Assembly (NCBI GenBank): GCA_043228905.1
Contig: JBHGNT010000013.1
Location: 16,120,001 to 16,184,000, forward strand
Direction of reading: 5' to 3'
Origin: Azolla caroliniana
Taxonomy: Eukaryota > Polypodiophyta
Length of the DNA stretch: 64,000 nucleotides
The notes beneath the pieces were generated by a model that saw only the letters and a list, made by a program, of their open reading frames with translations, had not been told where the DNA came from and did no database searches. Positions within the stretch are counted from its first letter, which is position 1. Each line of letters opens with the position of its first letter. Shown in pieces: positions 10,958-22,261 of the stretch. Both the position numbers and the translations under genes were made by a program.

Positions 10958-13900
10958 TCAGGCACTAGAGGGCAATTTGGCTGATCTTGTAATGCGCTTG
11001 TTGTTGGTGCCAGTTTTTTCTGATTTTACATTCTTCTTTATCTTAAAGTCTTTAGGTATCATCTGACTAAGTGGCACTTCATCATCAGAGGCATCAGAGA
11101 CAGGCGTGGATGCACGGGCACCTTGTACTAGTGGCAAGCTTGAGAGAGCAATTGTGTTTTCTGCAACTGCAATGCTTGTACACACATCCACAAAGGTACC
11201 GTCGATAGAAAAATTATCACTCATCTCCTGAATGTGGGTTGTTTTAGTACTCATGTTGTTGCTAGTATGCTCAGTCTTAGTACAATTAGGCTCATGTATG
11301 TGGGCTACAGCAATACTCCTGGCGAACTCTTGGCTGGTCATAGTCACCTCATTCTTAAGACCATTGTGCTCTCCTTCTTGGGTCAACTCCTCTTGTACGG
11401 TGGTTATCGCCTCATTCTTAAGAGAACCGTGCTCCCCTTCTTGGGTGGTCTTTATTTCCTGGTCCTCATGGGTGATGCTAGTAGGCTCCCCTTCATTAGT
11501 AACGATGTTCTTTCCACAATCCTCATGGGATTCTTTAGACACTACTAGCACATTCTCAGTACAATCAGGCTCCTCTTCAGTACTAGCGATGTTCTTTCCA
11601 CAATCCTCATGGGATTCTTTAGACACTACAGATACATTCTCAGTACAATCAGTCTTCTCTTCAATACTTGCCATATTCTTTCCACACTCCTCATGGGCTT
11701 CTTTAGACAAATTATTGTTTGTACATGCCAACTACTCTTCAAATATGAATGCTTCGTTTTTCTCACAGTCCTCATGTGTGGAAGATGTGCTTCCAGAGTT
11801 TGCCTCCATGCAAAGGTTAATCCCAGAATCTGACTCTGCACTTGTGCTCCATATAGTTCCCGATTCATTTGATTGCAATTGGGAATCAGACTGCTCTTGT
11901 AAACCTAAATAATGGGATTCCAAAGAATATTAGTATCAACTCACATACTCAAAAGTTTGCAAACATACCAACAACAATGAACGTAGGGTTAAGAGCCACT
12001 TTTTTACCTATTGTTACATCGTCATACTGTACAGCCGTAGATACCCCATTGCAAGTGGTAGGCTCGGTCATCTTCTCCACAACATCTAAGTGCTCAACAG
12101 GGTTGTTATGATCTATAGAATGCACCAAAAGCAACACTATCATAGGGTTGTTATGATCTAAATCAGTGTTTTCAAAAATCGGCTTTTGACATGTACCTGG
12201 GAGTGTGATAAATTCGTCTTCACGATCAGGTTTTGGACTCATATCTCCCTCACCAAAGATCATTTCGTCATCAGCTAGTAACACAAGTACATGGTATTAG
12301 ACAATGCATTAGGTTGACAACTCTCCAGACAGGTGAGAACATATATGACTCACCATTGCATTCAACTTTGCCTTTCTTGCCCTTTCCATACAACATTCTT
12401 GCAGCATTCCTCTTCTTAGTTGGCTCTATTTCTAAAGAAATTAGGCATTCAACACTTTCTCAAATGAGAATTAAGATATGTTGGCAAATTTTGTGTTACC
12501 TGGATTGTTTTGATGTTGACCGGAGCTTGGGGAATATGTTTGTAGAAGCATATGTTCCACTGCTCCAATGGCCCTTCTCATACATTCATCTTCATCATAA
12601 AACTCATAGGTTATTGGTAATGATGGTCCCTGAACCTTGGAATGTTCAACAGATACTGAGGGTTTAGGCACATGGGCCGGTTGTTCCATTACCTTCCATG
12701 GCGTGGAGTTGCTTGACACTACAACATTCATTGCAAGAAACCAAAAAACCTTCAAGGTTAGTACCGTGATATAAAATATACAATGTAGGTGACAAGAGCT
12801 GCATTACTAATTCATTAAGCTACACCTAGTTCCCATATTACACAACTAGTACTAATCGTGAACAATGTACTACTCACTTAGTTCCCAATTTACACAAGTA
12901 GTACTAATCATGAACAATGTACTGCTAACTTAGTCAAATTACACAAGGAGTACTAATCATGAACAATGTACCGTGACTCACTTAGTTGCCAAATTACACA
13001 AATAGTACTAGTTAATCATGAACAATGTGCGAATCCTGAACAATATACTATTCACTTAGTTCCTAAATTACTAAACTAGTACTAATAAGGAACAGAAGTA
13101 GTACTAATAATGAACAATGTACTGCTCACTTAGTTCCCAATTTACACAAGTAGTACTAATCATGCACAATGCACTACTCACTTAGTTCCCAAATTACACA
13201 AGGAGTACTAATCCTGAACAATGTACTACTCACTTAGTTCCCAAATTACAAAACTAGTATTGATCATGATCAATGTACTAATCACTTAGTTCCCAATTTA
13301 CAAAACTCATACTAATCATGAGCAATGAACTACTCACTTAGTTCCCAATTTACAAAACTAGTACTAATCATGAACAATGTACTACTCGCTAAGTACTAAT
13401 CGTCAACAATGTACAAGTATAGTGTGTACTAACACTAGTACTAGGCACGTTGTAATATAGATTGGACTAACATCTAATCCAACAAATGTAGATTGGATTT
13501 TAGTACTAATGTGGTATTTTGCACACAAGTAATACTAAACGTGATATGTGTTCTACACACCTAATTACATAACTTGTACTAATTACACCAACAGTATTAA
13601 TCTTGAACAGTATTAGTACTAAACGTGATATGTGTTTGACACACCTCATTTCCAAATTACACAAACTGTACTAATATTCAGCAATTTACTATACACCTTG
13701 TTCCCAAATTACATAACTAGTACTAATTCCCAAGTTACACAAACAATACTAACAGTCAACAGTGTACTACAAGTATAGTGTCTACTAAACTAGTACTAGG
13801 CAAGTTGCAATATAGATTGGACGATGTTGTACCTTGTTCCCTTTTAGTACTAATTCTGGAAAATATCCCTTCAACTACACATACCAATTATATATTAAGA

Positions 13901-15373
13901 GTACTGCCAATACTAACCCACATAATTAGGGTTCAACATATTAGTTGTTAGAGATACACTAATACTAATCCATTGTTCTCCTAAATTTGAAGTATGAATT
14001 GTGGCGTACACTAGTTCTAATCCAAATGTAAATTGACATCATATAATACAAACAATAGAATAGTAGAGCCACATACCATACGGGTGTACTTTTAAACCCC
14101 AAGCATAGTACCACTCAGCCACAATTGTAGTTTTACAGTCCATACATGTATTCTCTTTCTCAAAATGATACTTAGCACATAGCACATGATATGTGTGCAA
14201 GCACGGTGTAATCACAACATCCATAGCCTCCAGCTTGAATCCGAGGCCACAAAATATACACCTGGCAAATTGCAAACACAAGTTATAATATATTAGCTAA
14301 TATGATATTTATACCACAGAAGTAGAAATAAATAACTTTTAAAGCCAATACCGTGATACAGCTATACTAGTAATGGTACTTTCCATACCACTTGGGTGCT
14401 CAATTACAGATGGACACAAAGTTTCAAAACCTTTTTGTTTTAAATCCTGCATCAAGCACACAAGGTTCTCGGAATGCAACTTTAAAGCTGACAACTTATT
14501 ATCTATTTCGGAATGTGCATTCCTGCAAGTATCAAGGTCTCTCATCTGTGAACCTAATTGACTGCCCATATTGTTTAGCTCTTTCTTCAACACCTCACTT
14601 TCTGAATTTTGGATTGTCGATGCAATCCATTCATATGTAGTCTTTAATGAAGAGAATTTCTTTTCTGCCTATATCTCAGCTGATTTAACTGCTTCCAAAT
14701 CAACAAGTAGTGCTTGTATTCTTGAGCTCATAGATGCTATGCAACTGGCCATCATCCGTTCATTCTTTTCAGTCATTGTGGCCCGTACCTTTGCAGATTG
14801 AATTTGGTGGACAGGTATTGTAGCCGGAATATCCACATGAGAGGTTCCCGATTACTTCAAGCCAGTGTTGGTACTAGAGGACCCTTTATAATGTTCTGAC
14901 CGGTGCCGATTAAAATCTACCCAATCTACGTCGATGCCACCCTGAACTTCACATGCAAATGCACGTGCAAAAACAATACCCACCTCATTGTTACAGATTT
15001 GATTTGTATCATAAACATGTTCATATCTCGTCTTCAATAAGTTCACATATTCCCTCTTCAATCCACTTATGTGGAATCCTCGCCTTGTATCGGGATGTGT
15101 TGACCCCCAGGTTTTTATCAACCACTCTCTTAGCTCAAGATAAACTTCAGGTCGTGCTCGAATGAAATAACTCCATCCGAGAGGTGTGTCTCGAATGATG
15201 GAGTGGTATATCTTCTTTCTCTGTGTTGATGAATTCATCACCCTTTCTCTTGTGGGTGTCTTCTTGCTTTCTTTGAGAGGTGTCCTTTTTCCTTCCTTCA
15301 TTGGTGTCTTCACTTTCTCTTTCATCAATGTCTTCTTTATGGATGTCCTTCTCATCATTGTCCTAGTCATCAT
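10958..15373 (-). pseudogene. Unrecognised multi-exon gene remnant with coiled-coil-like region and RING-H2 motif
   Basis: A seven-exon minus-strand model can be built: 15373-14352, 14261-14077, 12718-12500, 12431-12354, 12274-12197, 12112-12008, 11904-10958. All introns are GT-AG and all junctions keep frame. Exon 1 starts MMTRTMMRRTSIKKT, is basic, then becomes heptad-like. Exon 2 fits RING-H2 (CIFC, then C-L-H-TY-H-VL-C, then CMDC). The last exon is acidic with three imperfect 27-residue repeats around ESHEDCGKN. Three in-frame stops (14852-14854, 14669-14671, 11732-11734) break it. A RING-H2 would suggest ubiquitin-ligase activity, but I do not recognise the family. It may be a recent pseudogene, a gene captured by a transposon, or a gene with introns I placed wrongly. 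Confidence 0.5.
12826..13415. repeat. 52-bp minisatellite in an intron of the RING-H2 gene remnant
   Basis: About eleven imperfect copies of a roughly 52-bp unit carry the words TAGTTCCCAAATTACACAA, GTAGTACTAATCATGAACA and ATGTACTACTCACTTAG. More diverged copies continue to about 13830. The array fills most of the intron between the RING-H2 exon (14077) and the next exon (12718). Confidence 0.85.
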
Positions 15374-15429
15374 TATTCTCGTTGAATGAATATGTATGTA
15401 CTAGAATAAAACTCATCAAATTACCATCA

Positions 15430-15835
15430 ACACATAGCAAATCATCACATTGCATGTACAAGCCATGTCAAACACACAAAAACCCTAAATAGTCGGAAGA
15501 AAACTCATCCATGTCTAACACATACAAATTAAAAACAGACAGACAGGAAACACAGAGAAAACGAAAACATAGCAACTCATCATAGCCAACTCCATCTAAG
15601 TTGCATGTACAAACCATGTCAAACACACAACCACCCTAAACAGTCGGAAGAAAACTCATCCATGTCAAACACATACAAATTAAAAACAAACAAACAGGAA
15701 ACACAGAGAAAATGAAAACATACCAGTTGGGCATGCAACACATAGACTATGAATAATCAAAACCTAAAAATGCTCATACAGATACAAATTAAAAACAGAC
15801 GGACAGGAAACACAGAGAAAACGATAACATACCAG
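15430..15835. repeat. 151-bp tandem repeat upstream of the gene remnant
   Basis: Two copies start with TTGCATGTACAA/CAAACCATGTCAAACACAC-type sequence near 15450 and 15601. A shorter third copy near 15780 keeps only the end (ACAAATTAAAAACAGAC, GACAGGAAACACAGAGAAAA). Each copy ends in a potential minus-strand splice donor context (CTG/GTATGTT), so the array may be leader-intron sequence. Confidence 0.7.
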
Positions 15836-16240
15836 TTGGAGGCAGATGGAGCCAAGGTCAAAGGCAGAGGTACCACACCTTCGAAGCACACCAAGCCTTC
15901 AAAATCACCTATATGCAAGAGGTTGTTGACGAGGCAGCAGAGGAGACAAACGAGCATACACAAGGAAAGAAAATCAACAACAAGAACATCAATCCGGAGA
16001 AACAGAAATCTCTGCATATACAGAGACAGAGATCGAACCTGGCATAGAGGGGAACACAACAACAACTACGCGGGGAAACAGAGAATCGAAGGTGGAGTGA
16101 GAGAGAGAAAGAGAGAGATAGGTAATAGATATGTGTCGTCTTTCTAACTTTCTGCCTCTGTCTGTCTGACAACTTCGAGAGAGAGACTGAGACTGACCAA
16201 CTATCACATTCCAAACCTTCTCCAGGGTTGCTTTCATACA
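15833..16240 (-). other. Possible 5' leader exon of the RING-H2 gene remnant
   Basis: The minus strand is rich in CT runs, as plant leaders often are, and ends with CCAACTG/GTATGTT, a good donor, at 15833. No conserved peptide is visible. Linkage to the exon starting at 15373 is inferred from strand, distance and the donor only. Confidence 0.3.
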
Positions 16241-16249
16241 ACTCTACCT

Positions 16250-16495
16250 AGGAGAATGAAGTTACAATTAATGTATTAAATACGGCCTTGGGACATTTCG
16301 AGTGTGACATATATTATCTTTGTACATTTGAGTGTGACGTAATGAATTTGTTATTTGAAATTGAACACCATTCAATAGATGATAATTGTTTTATTTTCAA
16401 TTTTAATGTTTATTTTCTTCCTCGATTTAGTACTCAATTTTTGGCCAAAAGTTGGTACACCATAGCATGCTTCGACCCTTCTCCTATTTCTTAAA
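16250..16495. other. AT-rich spacer
   Basis: No coding or structural signal is seen between the gene-remnant leader and the copia E fragment. Confidence 0.6.
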
Positions 16496-16499
16496 GGTG

Positions 16500-17024
16500 A
16501 AGAGCGTTGCCGAACGGGAGACAAGCCAGAAAATCAAGTGTCTAAGGTCTGATGGTGTGAAAGAGTATTTTTCCGACCAGTTCTCTAGCTATATGCAAAA
16601 GGAAGGAATTCGACGTGAATTCTCCTAGAGATACATGCCGCAACAGAACGGCGTGACCGAGAGGAAGAATCGGGCGATCGAAGAAGCAACGAGGGAGATT
16701 CTTGAGGAGAAGCATATGCCGAAATTCTACTGGGCCAAAGCCATTAGGACGGTGGTATACCTGTAGAATCAAACTTCTGCAAATGGAGGAGTGTCGCCAC
16801 ACGAGTTGTATTTTGGAAAGAAACCGAATTTGGCACACTTGAGGGTTTTCGGTAGCATTGCGTATGTGCATGTGCCGAAGGAAAAGGGGAGGAAGCTAGA
16901 CGTGAAGTACTTAGATGAGCAAAAGGGTTATAAGTGTTATAACCCCCGATCAAAAGAGGTCCGAGTAAGCCGAGATGTCGTCTTCGATGAGTCGGTTTTG
17001 TGGTACGTGCCTTTACCTCCAACT
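16500..17024 (+). pseudogene. Copia E, integrase fragment left of the Penelope-like insertion
   Basis: The plus strand encodes the late integrase core with stops: IKCLRSDGVKEYFSDQFSSY, RYMPQQNGVTERKNRAIEEA, MPKFYWAKAIRTVVYL, ANGGVSPHELYFGKKPNLAH and FDESVLWYVPLPPTP. In-frame stops lie near 16627 and 16764. The fragment starts abruptly in mid-integrase. It ends at PPTP, where telomere-like repeats begin; the same peptide context resumes as NSEDEASEAE at about 22625. Confidence 0.85.
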
Positions 17025-17100
17025 CCCTAACCCTAAAAATAACACTAACCCTAACCGTAACCCTAAAAATAACACCAACCATAAGCCTAACCCTAAACCC
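17025..17100 (+). repeat. Degenerate telomere-like repeats at the Penelope-like 5' junction
   Basis: The stretch is built of CCCTAA, CCCTAAAAATAACACTAA, CCGTAA and CCTAACCCTAAACCC blocks, i.e. plant telomere C-strand repeats with variants. It begins exactly where the copia E reading ends. The C-rich strand is the sense strand of the downstream RT. Confidence 0.8.
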
Positions 17101-17288
17101 TTGCAATAAAAGCCTCTACAACCAACCAACCATCCATCACTCCCTCCCCCGATTTACATGCAACATAGCCACAAACGAACTCCATCCCCCCTTTCAACCT
17201 TAATGGCCCAAGGGCCACATTTTATAAACCAAATAAACTTCCCTCACATCCTTATACCACAATCAACACCGGACACCATCCACCATAT

Positions 17289-17861
17289 GTGTCGGATCCA
17301 CATACTTCAGCACCATACATATCATGCCCGCCATTGACATTCAATAGGAACCAACCACCCACTCACAACGAACTCTGGCACGACCAACACCATCCACAAT
17401 TACAGGCATGGCCGCCACTCCATCTTCGACCTGGTAACGACCATATCTATGGAAATGGAAACGGAAACCATCATACATACCCGTTCTTCCCCTCCAATGT
17501 AAGGCTCCGGACTGTGTATGATAGCCGGCCTATAGATCTACAACCCCCCCTCCATGGCCTGATGCACAGGACTGCACAAGGCAACCGACATGGATACATG
17601 CCCCCTCTCCTCCCAACCCCACGCATGTATTATGAAGAAAACAATGTCTCCCACCTACGTAACCCTAATCTTCCCCACTCCTCTATCCCCCCATGCAACC
17701 TCTCTATACAAACAACTCCCTCCTCCTCCTCCCCCCCTCTCTCTTTCTCTCACTCGTTCCCCCATCCTCCTCCTCATACCCCTTTTTACTTTCTAAATAT
17801 TATATGGATACCCCCTCCCCCTTTTTGTCTAATTCTTACTCTACCCACCCCCTTATTTTGA
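17289..17861 (+). CDS. Proline-rich open frame upstream of the Penelope-like RT (doubtful)
   Basis: A 190-codon frame starts MSDPHTSAPYISCPPLTFNR and runs through a segment rich in proline, histidine, asparagine and serine, ending in a Pro/Phe-rich tail. No known domain is visible. It lies between the telomere-like repeats and the RT on the same strand. The strong C bias of this region favours long frames by chance, so it may be noncoding. A first ORF of the element is the alternative. Confidence 0.25.
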   Translation: MSDPHTSAPYISCPPLTFNRNQPPTHNELWHDQHHPQLQAWPPLHLRPGNDHIYGNGNGNHHTYPFFPSNVRLRTVYDSRPIDLQPPLHGLMHRTAQGNRHGYMPPLLPTPRMYYEENNVSHLRNPNLPHSSIPPCNLSIQTTPSSSSPPLSFSHSFPHPPPHTPFYFLNIIWIPPPPFCLILTLPTPLF

Positions 17862-18212
17862 AGAATTCCATTCAAACCCCCCACAATTTTCTTCCATTTA
17901 TCACTCTACACCTCCCCCATTATCATCTAATTTTCATAATGCCCTTCCCGACCTTTTCTCAAATCCTTACCCTACCCATACCCCTTTAATTAGCCCACAT
18001 CACTCTCATTATACTTATCATTCCCCCCCAACACATCCTCCATATTACATTAATCCCCACCTTTCTTCCTAACACAAAACCCCCCAGTTTTAATTCCAAC
18101 ACTCCCTCACATAGAAACTATAAACACTATAAAAATACATCAAAACCTTGTCCTCCCCCCAAAACCACTAGGAGACCCACAACCTAGTAGACCAAAAAAC
18201 GGATAGCTAGGC

Positions 18213-19702
18213 GTGCTAAACGCGTTAACAAACGGTTTAGACACATCGTACACCCGAGTAAACGTTTATTCTACCTACTTAATAGATCCCCCTCCACCCA
18301 AGACACGTATATATGGTTTGGTGGAAAACAGAAACGATAAAAATATGGGAGTATTTGTTCTAGATAAAGACACATACTACACCAAAGCCATAGAACACCT
18401 CTCGAATTCTACCACCTATAAGAGAGTCAGCCACTTCCCCTTGGAAGAGTTATTATACTGCCTTAATAACATAATAACAAACCACTTAGGTACACTTTCC
18501 CTAATTGAAGCCAATTTCATCCTCCACAAACCCAAAAAAGGATATGAAGTATCCAACCTCTTCCTCCCTAAATTACACAAAACACCTATGGGTTTTCGAC
18601 CCATTTGTTCATATAATAACTCCTTATTTGAACAAACATCGAAGTGGTTACACCACCAACTTCTACAAATCCTCCTTCTCCAACCACAATATCTAAAAGA
18701 CTCTCACACACTAATCTAATCACTAGAAAATCTACACCCACCATCTAATAGTTCCTTATTCACGTTTGACGTTGAATCTCTCTATCCTAGTATCCCCCCT
18801 AAGCTAGGACTCCAAGCCCTACGTAGTCTAATCACCCCCCACTTTTTCCCTTCGAAAACTAATCTCATCTATACCCTTAGTGCCCTTGTTTTAGAATATC
18901 ACTATCTCACTTTCGATGGCGTAGTTTACCAACAAATAAAAGGTATAGCCATGGGTAGCAACTTTTCAGTTGTATATGCATGCCTCTTTTTAGTATATCT
19001 CGAAAAATTACAATCATTGCCCCCCCATTTCTTCTACTTCACCCGCTATATTGATGGTGCATTTGGGGTCTGGATAGGCACCAAATCTCAACTTTTAGAA
19101 TATCTCGACTTTTACCCTTTACACACAAATAACTCCATCAAGCTTACTATTCAAACTTCCCCCTTTAGGCTACCTTTTTAGACATATGGATCAACCTCAA
19201 AAACTCATCTTTTTCATTCAATTGTTTTCAAAAACCTCTCAATTCATACCAATACTTGCCTCTTTCATCGGATCATCCTTCCCATACAAAACAACACTTT
19301 ATCACTAATGAAGTGAGGAGATATCTCATTAGAGAAAGCACCCCATTAGGTTTCTACCAAATGAAAAAACTCTTTTTCAATAGACTAGTTAATCGTGGTT
19401 ACCCTCCTTCCTTTATACTAAAATTCTATAAGAAAATACCTTTTAATCTTAGAAAAACACTCCTATATCAACCCAAAACTACTACCTCCCTTAACCCTAC
19501 AATCTTTAAACTTAGATACACCAAACATACCCCAAAACTAGGCATTCATAGTTTTCTAAAAAATCTCTATAATGACTTAATGTTAGAACCCGAGTTTATT
19601 AGCATCTCACGCCCCTTCATATGTTGGACAAAATCTAAGTCCATAAATGCCCTCCTAGTTAAGACTAAGTTTTCAAAAAATCCACTGAAATCCCCCACTT
19701 AA
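18213..19702 (+). pseudogene. Penelope-like reverse transcriptase, decayed
   Basis: The frame shows Penelope-type motifs in order: LPKLHKTPMGFRPICS (fingers), FDVESLYPSIP, QIKGIAMGSNFSVVYACLFL (the G-x-AMGS block), FTRYIDGAFGVW (the catalytic box, where relatives have YVDD or YIDD; here D-G), FLDIWI and the C-terminal block EVRRYLIRESTPLG with RPFICWTKSKSINALLVKTKF. One stop lies at 18717-18719. A frameshift near 19170 moves the rest to the frame ending at 19702. It ends right after the block that in endonuclease-bearing relatives precedes the zinc-finger linker and GIY-YIG domain; neither is present. Confidence 0.85.
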
Positions 19703-19780
19703 AACTAAGTTTTCAAACAATCCACCCAAATCCCCCACTTAACACTAAGTTTTCAAATAATTCACCCACATCCCCCATTT
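19661..19780 (+). repeat. Three 40-bp tandem repeats at the end of the Penelope-like RT frame
   Basis: Units at 19661-19700, 19701-19740 and 19741-19780 share ACTAAGTTTTCAAA and AATCCCCCACTT. The first unit overlaps the last residues of the RT frame. Confidence 0.9.
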
Positions 19781-19923
19781 AATATTATATTGCCATCCTA
19801 AATCCCCCTTTTTCATCACATTAAGAACTCCCCCCTCACCATCATCATTACACTCATTCTCCCTCTCTCACTCCCAATCACTTTCATACACACATTTCTC
19901 TCTCTCAATGTATAAAGGCTGAA

Positions 19924-20878
19924 ATGCTCAAATGGACGGGAAAGGAAGCACATGTATGGATAAGCGATATGTTTAATGATGCATTGCAACATGGTAGGCC
20001 GTATGATTGGACTACAAATTGCATCAAACCTTTACATAAAGGTGGAGATGTAAATAATGTAAACAACTATCGAACCATCATGGTTGGCTCATTAATGGCA
20101 AAACTATTTGGATGTATAATGGAATCAAAGATAAGTGTATGGGCTAAAAAAAATGGTAAGAGAGCTTATGGACAAGCTAGCTTTCGAACTAATAACTTGG
20201 AGGCGAATGGAAGAACTTGAGGTGCCAAATGAATATATGCTTGCAATTTCCCGAATTTATGAGAAGGTTATGTGTTGTGTGCGCATGAGAGATAAACTTT
20301 CAAATTTTTTCAAAAGCACTATTGGTGTTAAGCAAGGATGCCCACTCTCACCAACACTATTTGGTCTATGCATTAATGAATTAGAAGAAATGGTTACCAA
20401 GTTTGCAAAGGAAGAATGTGTTAAAGAAGTTGCCATTGGGAATGTTGTGATTATGCTTTTGCTATATGCATATGATGTAGTGCTTTTTGCAGATACTTTA
20501 GGAGATGCACAAAAGCTTATGAAGGCAATGGAAAACATTTGCATGCATACTAAATTAAGTGTCAATAGCTCTAAAACAAAGATTATGCTTGTGAAGAGCC
20601 AAAAAAGAGATAAACCATGCATTACATACAACAATGAGCCACTTGAATGTGTGGAAAGCTTCAAATATCTTGGCCTTGAAGTTCCTTCAAATCATAGATG
20701 GAATGAATGTGCTACACGCCGCTTACAAGCGGGTAAGCGAGCATACTATGCATTTGAGAACACATGCAATCTTGGAGATATTAAGTCTTGGGTCCTCAAG
20801 AAATATCTTTTCGACACTTTGGTGACACCAATTCTTCTCTATGGGGTGGAAGTATGGGGCGGTAGCATCCTTAAATCT
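19924..20878 (+). pseudogene. LINE reverse transcriptase fragment
   Basis: The first frame has CIKPLHKGGDVNNVNNYRTI and RAYGQASFRTN. A deletion and frameshift near 20190 remove the next RT block. The second frame has IGVKQGCPLSPTLFGLCINE and LLYAYDVVLFAD, then ESFKYLGLEV and LFDTLVTPILLYGVEVWGGS. The catalytic YADD box reads YAYD, so the first aspartate is lost. The frame stops where the LTR is inserted. Confidence 0.88.
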
Positions 20879-21480
20879 TGTTAGGAAACAGGTCCCTCTA
20901 GATGGGAAGTGAGAAGAACAGTATTGATGAGCAAACTCGGTCGAGGCCGAAACCAGATGTGGTCCACCTGGCTACGGAAGACCCGGTGTGAACCGGATGA
21001 GGAGTACCCGGCATGAGCCGGATGGTGCAGACCCGGTGAGAACCGGATGAGGAGTACCCAGCTACAAAAGACCCGGTGAGAACCAGATGACGAGTACCCG
21101 GCAAGATCCAAATGATGCAGGCCCGGTGAGGAGCGCTCACCGGATGAAGGGACATATTCGTAAATATGTCTCTGAGAGTCCTTCGGGGCTATATTTGTAA
21201 ATAGCCGAAAAGTCATATTAGTATAAATATGACTTAGGGCAAAACACAGAGTTGTTGTCATTCTTGTTGGCGCAAGACTAGAGAGAGCGTAACAATGTAC
21301 AAAGAGAGAGAGAGAGAGGAAGAGGTTGTTGCCTCTGTTGTAACCGCCGCCTGTGGCGAAGATCGTGAGCGCGAGGTCGTTGCCTCTGCGAGCTCACTGT
21401 TGTAATCATTGTGATATAGTGATAGTTTGGAGTCTGTGGACTCCCGTGGTTTTTCCCTAGTTTGGGTGTAGGGTGTTTGT
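20879..21480 (+). repeat. Truncated copia-type LTR inside the LINE
   Basis: It starts TGTTAGGAAACAGGTCCCTC and carries ACCCGGTGAGAACCGGATGA-type short repeats. It shares the promoter core (GTATAAATATGACTTAGGGC) and the downstream GTGGTTTTTCCC block with the LTR of copia C. It lacks about 150 bp expected at its 3' end, has no CA terminus and no matching target duplication, so it is a 3'-truncated LTR rather than a clean solo LTR. LINE residues are also missing at this point. Confidence 0.75.
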
Positions 21481-22211
21481 TTCTACTCCTTGAGACGGGA
21501 TCACTTCCCATTGAGATCATGGCCATGGAAAGGGTTGTTGAATACATGCTTAAGGTTCAAAAAAGTCCCTCACATCGACTTCCTAGAATTGTGTGGGAAG
21601 CAAGCAAAAAGATCCAAAAGACGTATAAAAGCAAAATTTTGTGTTCCGATTGGATGCAAGATATAGAAAAATGCTTTGGTAGATGGGGTGCAAGACACTT
21701 GCTTCATGATGCATCATTAGATTCCTCTATAAATGAGGCCTTTTTGCAACACCAATGTATCATGATATGGGACAAATGTGGAGGCTCATGCTTCACACAT
21801 TATACTACACATGTTGCACCTAACTACAAAACCATATTCTTTGCGGAACAGGGAAATCGTACACATCGATACATGTTAGAGCCCATACCGTTATCTGCCA
21901 TTCGAACCATTGCTTCCATGCGATTTAGCTCACATGCATTGCGATGTGAGACTGGGCGTTGGGGCACAAGTGATGAGAGTGGTCGGCTATGCACACTTTG
22001 CCCTAAACAAGTTCGCGAGTCTGAGTATCACACTTTGATACAATGCTCTGCCTTTGATCATATTCGACCATGCTTTCCACATCTCTTCGACCGAGCCCAA
22101 TCCTTGCATGAATTCCTCTCACAACCACAATGTGCACTCTCAATTGCAACATTCATTGGTAAAGTTCTTGAACATCGAGAATCACTACTCACTTTCACAT
22201 GTATCACGTGA
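21481..22211 (+). pseudogene. LINE C-terminal region
   Basis: The frame continues the LINE after the LTR: LLETGSLPIEIMAMERVVEY, KSPSHRLPRIVWEASKKIQK, then a cysteine/histidine-rich end (LCTLCPKQVRESEYHTLIQC) typical of LINE C-termini. It ends at the stop at 22209-22211 and is followed by a short 3' UTR. Confidence 0.8.
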
Positions 22212-22261
22212 ATTGTAATATTTTTGGTCTCATAGGTCATATTTGACCTCCGAAGACGATA

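Noticed and set aside
16500-17024. Treating this as a separate copia insertion from the one at 22625-25144.
   Set aside because: The peptide reads on from PPTP to NSEDE in the order expected of copia integrase-to-RT linkers, so one split element is simpler.
17693-17989. Overlapping frames in the C-rich region as further genes.
   Set aside because: They are low-complexity Pro/Ser/Phe readings of CCT/TCC tracts without any motif.
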